Of a DNA stretch of 11,802 nucleotides, positions 6,865 to 11,802 are shown piece by piece. The DNA is taken from contig JAEDJR010000044.1 in the NCBI GenBank assembly GCA_016296235.1, forward strand, positions 1 to 11,802, given 5' to 3'. Position 1 is the first letter of the stretch; each line of letters opens with the position of its first letter. Under the pieces are notes generated by a model. It was not told the origin of the DNA. It ran no database searches and was given only the letters and a program-made list of their open reading frames with translations. This DNA is from Oscillospiraceae bacterium (lineage in GTDB: Bacteria; Bacillota; Clostridia; Oscillospirales; Oscillospiraceae). A program made the translations under genes and the position numbers.

Positions 6865-7092
6865 ATGAAGGAACTTTTGCTGTATATGGCAAAAAATCTG
6901 GTCGACAATCCCGATGCTGTGACTGTCAGGGAAATCGAAGGCGAATCCACCGTGCTGGAACTGCGGGTGGCGCCTGAGGACATGGGCAAGGTCATCGGCC
7001 GCCAGGGCCGCATTGCCAAGGAAATCCGCACCATCATCAAGGCAGTCGCCCAGCGCGACGGCCGGAAGGTCACGGTGGAAATTGTTGACTGA
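6865..7092 (+). CDS. khpA: KH-domain RNA-binding protein KhpA (YlqC family)
   Basis: The 75-residue protein is a single KH domain with the RNA-binding GXXG loop at 45-48 (VIGRQGRIAKEIR). In other Firmicutes KhpA pairs with KhpB/Jag and binds many RNAs, influencing cell envelope and division; a role here is inferred from the family. It lies 20 bp after rpsP with its own AAGGAG, as is usual (rpsP-ylqC). Unlike Bacillus subtilis, no rimM, trmD or rplS follows; the next 240 bp are repeat DNA. Confidence 0.95.
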   Translation: MKELLLYMAKNLVDNPDAVTVREIEGESTVLELRVAPEDMGKVIGRQGRIAKEIRTIIKAVAQRDGRKVTVEIVD

Positions 7093-7123
7093 ACCGCAAA
7101 GGACCTGTCGCAAAATGCGTAAC

Positions 7124-7292
7124 ATGCACAAACGACAACCGCACCAAGGCTCCCCTGCGCAAGGGGAGCTGTCACGCGAAGCGTGACTGAGGGGTCGTTG
7201 CCGGCATTCGCTGCCTGCATACAACCCCTCCGGCCCTTCGGGCCACCTCCCCTGACTCAGGGGAGGCTTTGGGTGCAGCCTGTGTTTATGCA
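7124..7292. repeat. MITE-like inverted-repeat element between khpA and mrnC
   Basis: The ends are imperfect inverted repeats: TGCACAAACGACAACCGCACC at the left is matched by the complement of GGGTGCAGCCTGTGTTTATGCA at the right, followed inward by GGCTCCCCT / AGGGGAGGC. Internal hairpins are CTCCCCTGCGCAAGGGGAG, GTCACGC-GAA-GCGTGAC (7171-7187), GGCCCTTCGGGCC and CCTCCCCTGACTCAGGGGAGG. No gene is seen. It fills almost the whole gap between the SRP/ribosome genes and mrnC. Right-end sequence recurs in related form at 10220-10252, which supports a shared repeat family. Confidence 0.72.
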
Positions 7293-7335
7293 AGATTACG
7301 GTTTGCGGCAGGCCCTTTGTGCTATAGGAGTATCT

Positions 7336-7749
7336 ATGGAAAACTATTTTGAACCCAAAATGGACCGGCGGGCGGTGAATCAGATCAGCGCCCTGGGGCT
7401 GGCTCACTGCGGCGACGCGGTGTTCGAGCTGCTGGTGCGCACCTGGCTGTGCGCCCACGGCGGCGCCCGGGTCGGCGATCTGCACCGGGCCACGGTGGCC
7501 TATGTGTCCGCCCCGGCCCAGGCGGCCCGGATGGACCGGCTGCTGCCCCTGCTGACGGAGGAGGAGCTGGAGATGTACCGCCGGGGCCGCAACGCCCACG
7601 TCCACGGCATCCCCAAAAACGCCACCCATGAGCAGTACTCCAAAGCCACGGGCCTGGAGTGCCTCTTCGGGAGCCTGTACCTTCTGGGCCGCCGGGAGCG
7701 GATCAATGAACTGTTTGCACAGACCATGGAGGATGACCATGCCCTTTGA
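7336..7749 (+). CDS. mrnC: Mini-ribonuclease III (MrnC)
   Basis: The 137-residue protein is an RNase III catalytic domain without a dsRNA-binding domain, as in MrnC/YazC, which matures 23S rRNA ends in Bacillus with help from ribosomal protein L3. The first catalytic block is LGLAHCGDAVFELLVR with D27 as the expected metal ligand and E31 nearby. The second is the RRGRNA...HGIPKNATHEQYSKATGLECLFGSLYLLGR region, with E108 as the second acidic site. A start at 7336 is preferred over longer in-frame extensions because TAGGAG lies 6-7 nt upstream, the N-terminus MENYFEP fits the family, and upstream sequence belongs to the repeat element. The end overlaps rqcH by 11 bp. Confidence 0.93.
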   Translation: MENYFEPKMDRRAVNQISALGLAHCGDAVFELLVRTWLCAHGGARVGDLHRATVAYVSAPAQAARMDRLLPLLTEEELEMYRRGRNAHVHGIPKNATHEQYSKATGLECLFGSLYLLGRRERINELFAQTMEDDHAL

Positions 7750-9496
7750 CGCTGTATTTCTTTCTGCCGTCACGGCGGAGCTTGCGCCCGTCCTGACCGG
7801 GAGCCGGGTGGACAAAATCCAGATGCCCGCCCGGGACCTGGTGGTGCTGCAATTCCGCGGCCCCGGCGGCAGCGGACGGCTGCTGCTGTCGGCGTCGCCC
7901 AATTCGCCCCGGATTCACCTGACAACCGAGCCGTTGGAAAATCCGGCCCAGCCGCCCATGTTCTGTATGCTCCTGCGCAAGCACCTCACCGGCGGCCGGA
8001 TTGCCGGTCTGCGGCAGCCGCCTATGGAGCGGCTGGTGGACATCACCCTGGACTGCACCGACGAGCTGGGAGAGCCCACCCGCAAGCACCTGATTCTGGA
8101 GCTCATGGGCCGCAATTCCAACCTGATTCTCTGCGGCGGCGACGGGCGGATCATCGACTGCCTGCGGCGGGTGGATTTTGAAATGTCGGAGAAGCGCCAG
8201 GTGCTGCCGGGTCTGTTCTACCAGGATCCCCCGGCATTGGAGAAGGAGAATCCCCTGACGGCGGAGGAGGCGGACATTGCCGCCGGGCTGGAGGCCGTGG
8301 AGGGCCAGAAGCGCCTGGATAAGTGGCTCCTGGACACCTACGGCGGCCTGTCGCCCCTGCTCTGCCGGGAGCTGGCCTATGTGCTGCTGGGGGATGTGGA
8401 GGCGGACATCGGCCCCATGTCGCTCCAGACCCGCCGGTCCGTGGCCCGGGGGCTGCTGGAACAGTTCCGGACCCTGACGGCCCGGCCCCAGCCGGTGATG
8501 CTGCGCAAGGAGGGCCGGCCCTCGGACTTCTCCTTCCGGCCCATCACCCAGTACGGCGGCTATCTGGAGACGGAACCCTTTGACACCTTTTCCCGTCTCC
8601 TGGACGGCTTCTACGCCGACCGGGACCATGCCGAGCGGATGCGGCAGAAAACCCAGGCCCTCCACAAGGCCATGGGCAACCTCCGGGACCGGACGGCCCG
8701 GAAGCTGGAAATTCAGCGCGAGGAGCTGGCCGCCACCCACGACCGGGAGCGCCTGCGCCAGCTGGGGGACATCGTCACCGCCAACCTCCACGCCATCCGG
8801 CGGGGCCAGCCCCGGCTGACGGCGGTGGACTTCTACGACCCGGACATGAAGGAGATCGACATTCCCCTGTCCCCGCAGCTGTCCCCCCAGCAGAACGCCG
8901 CCAAGCTCTATAAGGACTATAACCGGGCCAAAACTGCGGAAAAGGTGCTGACGGAGCAGATCGCCAAGGGCGAGACGGAGCTGGACTACCTCAACTCCAT
9001 CCTGGACGAGCTGAACCGGGCGGAGTCGGAGAAGGACGTGGCGGAAATCCGCCTGGAGCTGATCCAGGGGGGCTACGTCCGGGAGACGGACAAGAAAAAG
9101 CGCATGAAGCTGCCTCCCAGCCGGCCCATGGAGTTCGTGTCCTCCGAGGGCTTCCCCATCCGGGTGGGCCGCAACAACCGGCAGAACGACGAGCTGACCC
9201 TGAAGCAGTCGGCCAAGGGAGATCTGTGGCTCCACGTCCAGAAGCTCCATGGCAGCCATGTGGTGATTCAGTGCGGCGGGGAGAAGCCCGGCGACCGGAC
9301 CGTCACCGAGGCCGCCCAGCTGGCCGCCTGGTACTCCCAGGCCCGGGAGAGCCAGAACGTGCCCGTGGATGTGACCCCGGTGAAGCAGATCAAAAAGCCC
9401 GCCGGCGGCAAGCCCGGCATGGTGATCTACCACGTCTACAACACCGTCTATGTGACCCCGTCCCAGGAGACGGTGGAGCGGCTCAGAAAGGACTAG
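7739..9496 (+). CDS. rqcH: RqcH, ribosome-associated quality control factor (NFACT / FbpA family)
   Basis: This 585-residue protein belongs to the Rqc2/NEMF/RqcH family. In bacteria RqcH binds stalled 50S subunits still carrying peptidyl-tRNA, recruits tRNA-Ala and adds C-terminal alanine tails that mark the peptide for degradation. The N-terminus MPFDAVFLSAVTAEL is typical of the NFACT-N domain, which includes DELGEPTRKHLILELMGRNSNLIL (108-131). A helical/HhH part (about 165-245) and two long coiled-coil helices (about 285-350 and 385-445) follow, then the NFACT-R domain (about 464-580) with GFPIRVGRNNRQND and DLWLHVQKLHGSHV. The residues at 97-98 are ER, where B. subtilis has the important D97-R98 pair. 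Start choice: GGAGG lies 7 nt upstream and longer frames overlap mrnC. Older databases call such proteins fibronectin-binding, which is probably not the main role. Confidence 0.95.
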   Translation: MPFDAVFLSAVTAELAPVLTGSRVDKIQMPARDLVVLQFRGPGGSGRLLLSASPNSPRIHLTTEPLENPAQPPMFCMLLRKHLTGGRIAGLRQPPMERLVDITLDCTDELGEPTRKHLILELMGRNSNLILCGGDGRIIDCLRRVDFEMSEKRQVLPGLFYQDPPALEKENPLTAEEADIAAGLEAVEGQKRLDKWLLDTYGGLSPLLCRELAYVLLGDVEADIGPMSLQTRRSVARGLLEQFRTLTARPQPVMLRKEGRPSDFSFRPITQYGGYLETEPFDTFSRLLDGFYADRDHAERMRQKTQALHKAMGNLRDRTARKLEIQREELAATHDRERLRQLGDIVTANLHAIRRGQPRLTAVDFYDPDMKEIDIPLSPQLSPQQNAAKLYKDYNRAKTAEKVLTEQIAKGETELDYLNSILDELNRAESEKDVAEIRLELIQGGYVRETDKKKRMKLPPSRPMEFVSSEGFPIRVGRNNRQNDELTLKQSAKGDLWLHVQKLHGSHVVIQCGGEKPGDRTVTEAAQLAAWYSQARESQNVPVDVTPVKQIKKPAGGKPGMVIYHVYNTVYVTPSQETVERLRKD

Positions 9497-9512
9497 TATT
9501 CAGTATTCGAGC

Positions 9513-9677
9513 GCACCAAAAAGCCTTCCCCTTGAGGGGAAGGTGGCGCGAAGCGCCGGATGAGGTGGAAAACGTTACGAATTCGCCGGAAGTTTCATGA
9601 AAACGCGGCATTTTCCCGCACACCTCATCAGTCGGCCTTGAGGCCGACAGCTTCCCCTCAAGGGGAAGCCTTGGTGC
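9513..9677. repeat. MITE-like inverted-repeat element after rqcH
   Basis: This 165-bp element has clear terminal inverted repeats of about 27 bp: the left end begins GCACCAAAAAGCCTTCCCCT and the right end, read on the other strand, begins GCACCAAGGCTTCCCCTTGA. Inside each end is a CTTCCCCT...AGGGGAAG hairpin, then arms GTGGCGCGAAGCGCC and GTCGGCCTTGAGGCCGAC, and a GATGAGGTG/CACCTCATC pair. The central part contains short AT-richer sequence. It carries no gene and lies 17 bp past the rqcH stop. It may act as a transcript end, but no T-run follows. Confidence 0.78.
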
Positions 9678-9724
9678 TCTGCGATCAGCAATTTTGATGC
9701 TACAATATACTAGGAGGAAACGCC

Positions 9725-9997
9725 ATGGAAGATTGGTACGGCAAGCACTATTCCTATTTTCAGAACCGGGAATGCGAGTATTTTCCCTGCCACAAGGGGG
9801 CCGATCCGGAGAATTTCAGCTGCCTGTTCTGCTATTGTCCCCTCTATGCCCTGGGGGACCGCTGCGGCGGCGGATTCACCTATTCCAAAAACGGCTATAA
9901 GGACTGCACCAACTGCCAGATTCCCCACAAACGGGAAAACTACGGCCGCATCATCGCCCGCTACCAGGACCTGGCGGAGCTGACCAGGAAGAAATAA
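9725..9997 (+). CDS. Cysteine-rich small-domain protein, probable metal binding
   Basis: The 90-residue protein has eight cysteines (C17, C22, C33, C36, C38, C47, C61, C64), spaced as C-x4-C, C-x2-C-x-C and C-x2-C, with conserved-looking motifs FSCLFCYCPLY, GDRCGGGF and DCTNC-x2-PH. This fits the small cysteine-rich domain family (Pfam PF04071 as I recall), whose function is unknown and which probably binds zinc or an iron-sulfur cluster. There is no signal peptide or membrane segment, so it is cytosolic. The start at 9725 follows a strong AGGAGG. It is flanked on both sides by repeat elements and appears to be a single-gene unit; neighbours give no clue to partners. Confidence 0.85.
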   Translation: MEDWYGKHYSYFQNRECEYFPCHKGADPENFSCLFCYCPLYALGDRCGGGFTYSKNGYKDCTNCQIPHKRENYGRIIARYQDLAELTRKK

Positions 9998-10004
9998 GCT
10001 GGTG

Positions 10005-10022
10005 CCGCGGACGGATTTGAAA
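10005..10022 (+). repeat. 18-bp direct repeat, copy 1
   Basis: CCGCGGACGGATTTGAAA occurs here, eight bases after the small cysteine-rich gene, and again exactly at 11652-11669. Both copies border hairpin repeats, so the sequence may be an edge of a mobile repeat. Exact identity over 18 bp in intergenic DNA 1.6 kb apart is unlikely by chance. Confidence 0.7.
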
Positions 10023-10030
10023 GAACGAGA

Positions 10031-10190
10031 AGTCCCTCGTGCCCCCTCATTCAGGGGGCTGCTGAGCGAAGCGAAGCTGGGGGTTGCGCCGGCATGCAAT
10101 ACTACCGACAGAACGATACAGCTGCAAGCCTGTGACAACCCCCGTCTGCCCTTCGGGCATCCACCCCCTGGAGAGGGGGAACGAGGGCAC
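10031..10190. repeat. MITE-like inverted-repeat element between the cysteine-rich gene and the kinase
   Basis: Left end GTCCCTCGTGCCCCCT pairs with the complement of AGGGGGAACGAGGGCAC at the right, with one base bulge and one mismatch. Internal hairpins are CCCCCTCATTCAGGGGG, CTGCCCTTCGGGCA and CCCCCTGGAGAGGGGG, plus GGGGGTTG...CAACCCCC. No gene is seen. It separates two convergent genes. Confidence 0.7.
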
Positions 10191-10192
10191 GC

Positions 10193-10239
10193 AGCAAACC
10201 CCAAGCCTTCCCTTACACAGGGGAGGCTTGGGGTTTGCT
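10193..10239. repeat. Long near-perfect hairpin downstream of the histidine kinase gene
   Basis: The arms at 10193-10212 (AGCAAACCCCAAGCCTTCCC) and 10220-10239 are 20 bp long with a single T:G position, around a 7-base loop TTACACA. It lies 28 bp past the kinase stop between convergent genes, so it could terminate or protect transcripts from either side. No T-run directly follows on either strand, so it is not a canonical intrinsic terminator. The arm ending GGGGAGGCTTGGGGT, followed by CTGTATTTGTGCAAAA, resembles the right end of the 7124-7292 element. Confidence 0.75.
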
Positions 10240-10267
10240 CTGTATTTGTGCAAAACTGCAATTTTTG

Positions 10268-11587
10268 TCAGGTGTTGGCTTCGTTCTGCGCCGGCTGTCC
10301 GGCGTTGCCGTCCAGCACGATGGTGAACCGGCTGCCTACGCCTTCCCAGCTGTAGACCTCCATGTGGCCGCCGTGCTGGGTCACGATCCAGTCGGCAATG
10401 GCCAGACCCAGGCCTGCGCCGCCGGATTGCCGGGTGCGGGCCGGGTCGGAGCGGTAGAACCGGTCGAACACATGGGGCGCGTCCTGGGCCTTGATGCCCA
10501 TGCCCTCGTCCCGGACCGCCAGACAGCCGTGGCCGCCGTCGTTCCGGTAGGCCCGCAGGGTGATGGATTTGCCGGCGGCGGTGTATTTCCGGGCGTTGTC
10601 CGCCAGAATCCGCAGGGCCTGCTTCAGCATATCCCGGTCGCCGGTGCAGGGGACGGCCTCCGGAGCGTCGAGAATCCACCGATGCTCCGGGTCGATCATC
10701 TGGGATTCCTCCCAGACCTCCCGGGTCAGCTCCGCCAGATCCAGGGAGACGGGCTGCAGCCGGGTCCGGCCGCTGTCGCCCCGGGCCAGGAACAGAAGCT
10801 GCTCCACCAGACGGCTCATGCGCTCCGCCTCCGCCTGAATGGCCGCAATGGACTCGTCCCGCACCTGGGGATCGTCCTTGCCCCAGCGCTCCAGCAGATC
10901 GGCGTAGCCCTTGAGCACGGCGATGGGCGTCCGCAGCTCGTGGGAGGCGTCGGAGACAAACCGGGTCTGCTGGCTGTAGGCCGCCTGCATCCGGTCCAGC
11001 AGGTCGTTGACCGCGTCCTCCAGGCCCTGCAGGTCGGGATCGCCCATGTGCAGGCGGGCGGTCTGGGTGGGACTGAGGTGGTCAATGGCCTCCTCCAGCA
11101 CATCCACCCGGGGAGCGGGCATCTGGGCCTGCCGCTTGGCGGCCTCCTCCCCCAGCTGCCGGGCCTCCTGGGCCAGCAGCGTCACCTGCTGCATATGGGC
11201 TCTGATACGGCTGCGGCCGATGCTCTGAATGATGGACCAGAGAAGCCGCTCCAGAATCCAAAAGACCAGCATGCCGGTCAGCAGTACCACCAGCTCCTGG
11301 GTCACATCCAGACAGACGGCCTCCAGCCCCTCAGCCTCCAGGGTCAGCCAGAATTCCAGGGGAAAGACGATGCGGCTCGCCGCACGGGACACGCTCAGCC
11401 ACACCTGGGTGAACCGGGCGCAGGAGAGAGCCTCCAGCCCGCCGGCGTAGTCCATCATGCGGAGCAGCAGCCAGGCGCCGAACACCAGGGCCAGAACCAG
11501 CAGCTCCGAGCAAAACATGGCCCAGCCCATGACCCGCTTCTGGGTGCGGAGCACCTTATTGGTTGTGGAAGTTTTGGAATCCGCCAT
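10268..11587 (-). CDS. Membrane sensor histidine kinase
   Basis: The 439-residue protein is a class I sensor kinase. A first membrane helix (about 21-43) and a second (about 98-118) flank an outside loop of about 50 residues with no recognised ligand domain. A HAMP-like/coiled linker (119-205) leads to the HisKA domain with H-box SDASHELRTPIA, phospho-acceptor H216 and the HExxT phosphatase motif. The ATPase domain has N-box N331 (LADNARKYT), G1 DEGMGI (360-365), F-box FDRFYRS and G2 GGAGLGLAI (389-397). The start at 11587 is chosen for AAAGGAG 5 nt upstream; longer frames would cross repeats. No response regulator lies beside it within the window. The tail QPAQNEANT is hydrophilic. Confidence 0.95.
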   Translation of the reverse strand: MADSKTSTTNKVLRTQKRVMGWAMFCSELLVLALVFGAWLLLRMMDYAGGLEALSCARFTQVWLSVSRAASRIVFPLEFWLTLEAEGLEAVCLDVTQELVVLLTGMLVFWILERLLWSIIQSIGRSRIRAHMQQVTLLAQEARQLGEEAAKRQAQMPAPRVDVLEEAIDHLSPTQTARLHMGDPDLQGLEDAVNDLLDRMQAAYSQQTRFVSDASHELRTPIAVLKGYADLLERWGKDDPQVRDESIAAIQAEAERMSRLVEQLLFLARGDSGRTRLQPVSLDLAELTREVWEESQMIDPEHRWILDAPEAVPCTGDRDMLKQALRILADNARKYTAAGKSITLRAYRNDGGHGCLAVRDEGMGIKAQDAPHVFDRFYRSDPARTRQSGGAGLGLAIADWIVTQHGGHMEVYSWEGVGSRFTIVLDGNAGQPAQNEANT

Positions 11588-11608
11588 AGGCGCTCCTTTC
11601 TGATGGAA

Positions 11609-11636
11609 ATGCAGAATGCAAAATGCTGAATGCAGA
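11609..11636. repeat. Four tandem heptamers ATGCWRA upstream of the kinase
   Basis: ATGCAGA, ATGCAAA, ATGCTGA and ATGCAGA follow one another with exact 7-bp phase, then ATTG. They begin 21 bp upstream of the kinase start codon, just before its ribosome binding site, and would be in the 5' leader of any transcript from upstream. Confidence 0.75.
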
Positions 11637-11651
11637 ATTGAGGAGTCCGCT

Positions 11652-11669
11652 CCGCGGACGGATTTGAAA
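11652..11669 (+). repeat. 18-bp direct repeat, copy 2
   Basis: Exact copy of the CCGCGGACGGATTTGAAA sequence at 10005-10022. Here it overlaps a small hairpin, GTCCGC-TCC-GCGGAC (11645-11659), and lies between the heptamer array and the GC-rich hairpin module. Confidence 0.7.
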
Positions 11670-11688
11670 TGCCGTGGGCGGGGTACAT

Positions 11689-11733
11689 CGTAGGGCGGGG
11701 GCTTGCCCCCGCCGCAAGAACACACGCCCCTAC
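11689..11733. repeat. Single GC-rich hairpin module, inverse copy of the 4211-4612 family
   Basis: It begins CGTAGGG and ends CCCCTAC, and contains GGCGGGGGC-TT-GCCCCCGCC (11694-11713). The stretch 11689-11712 is the exact reverse complement of the terminal hairpin of unit 2 (about 4589-4612), so the same repeat family occurs at both ends of the window in opposite orientation. Confidence 0.75.
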
Positions 11734-11774
11734 ATCGCACCTCGCATTCGACACGCATGTATGAACGTGCTTTT

Positions 11775-11802
11775 GTAGGGCACGACCACTGGGCGTGCCG
11801 TT
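11775..11802. repeat. Partial hairpin module at the window edge
   Basis: GTAGGGCACG followed nine bases later by CGTGCC forms a GGCACG/CGTGCC hairpin (11779-11784 with 11794-11799). The GTAGGG start suggests another module of the same general design, cut by the end of the window. Confidence 0.4.

Noticed and set aside
7302..7328. Promoter for mrnC (TTTGCG / TATAGG)
   Set aside because: Spacing is only about 15 bp, the boxes are poor, and the -10 would overlap the ribosome binding site.
7703..9433. 576-codon minus-strand frame opposite rqcH
   Set aside because: It is antisense to a clear RqcH with full domain order, and shows no motif of its own.
9698..9706. Extended -10 (TGCTACAAT) for the cysteine-rich gene
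   Set aside because: Transcription would start inside the ribosome binding site and no -35 box is present; the true promoter is unclear.
10193..10239. Intrinsic terminator for the histidine kinase
   Set aside because: The hairpin is strong, but no T-run directly follows it on either strand, so I list it only as a hairpin with possible termination effect.

Overview
The window looks like a chromosomal segment from a GC-rich Clostridia-type Firmicute, probably an Oscillospiraceae-like gut anaerobe. This is inferred from Firmicutes-type gene order (ylxM-ffh-rpsP-khpA), strong AGGAGG-type ribosome binding sites, high GC in third codon positions, a Firmicutes-type RqcH and Mini-RNase III, and several families of short hairpin repeats between genes. 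No species can be named from the sequence alone.

Layout, left to right. Positions 5-157 hold a MITE-like inverted-repeat element. Positions 205-4132 (minus strand) are a compact three-gene operon: a MarR-family regulator followed by two half-ABC exporters, with stop/start overlaps at both junctions. Its promoter (4166-4194) has near-consensus boxes 17 bp apart, and a GTTGC/GCAAC palindrome (4151-4164) lies over the expected transcription start, so the regulator probably represses its own operon. The two ABC subunits form an asymmetric pair in which all visible catalytic deviations fall in one composite ATP site.

Positions 4200-4740 contain no gene. They hold a tandem pair of about 190 bp GC-rich units built from CGTAGGG...CCCTACG-bounded hairpin modules, followed by another short repeat-like sequence. 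A good promoter at 4753-4781 then starts a plus-strand run of SRP and ribosome genes: ylxM, ffh, rpsP and khpA (4825-7092). A MITE-like element separates these from mrnC (Mini-RNase III, 23S rRNA maturation) and rqcH (ribosome-associated quality control), which overlap by 11 bp. Another MITE-like element follows, then a small eight-cysteine protein (9725-9997), then a third such element and a long hairpin.

The right end (10268-11587, minus strand) encodes a membrane sensor histidine kinase. No response regulator lies within the window. Its upstream region carries four tandem 7-bp repeats, a hairpin matching the one in the 4211-4612 array in inverse orientation, and a further module cut by the window edge.

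The protein-coding content is mostly recognisable housekeeping plus one exporter operon. I see no convincing undescribed multi-gene system. The most unusual parts are the dense, modular intergenic repeats, the asymmetric exporter with its clean operator/promoter, and the linkage of mrnC with rqcH.
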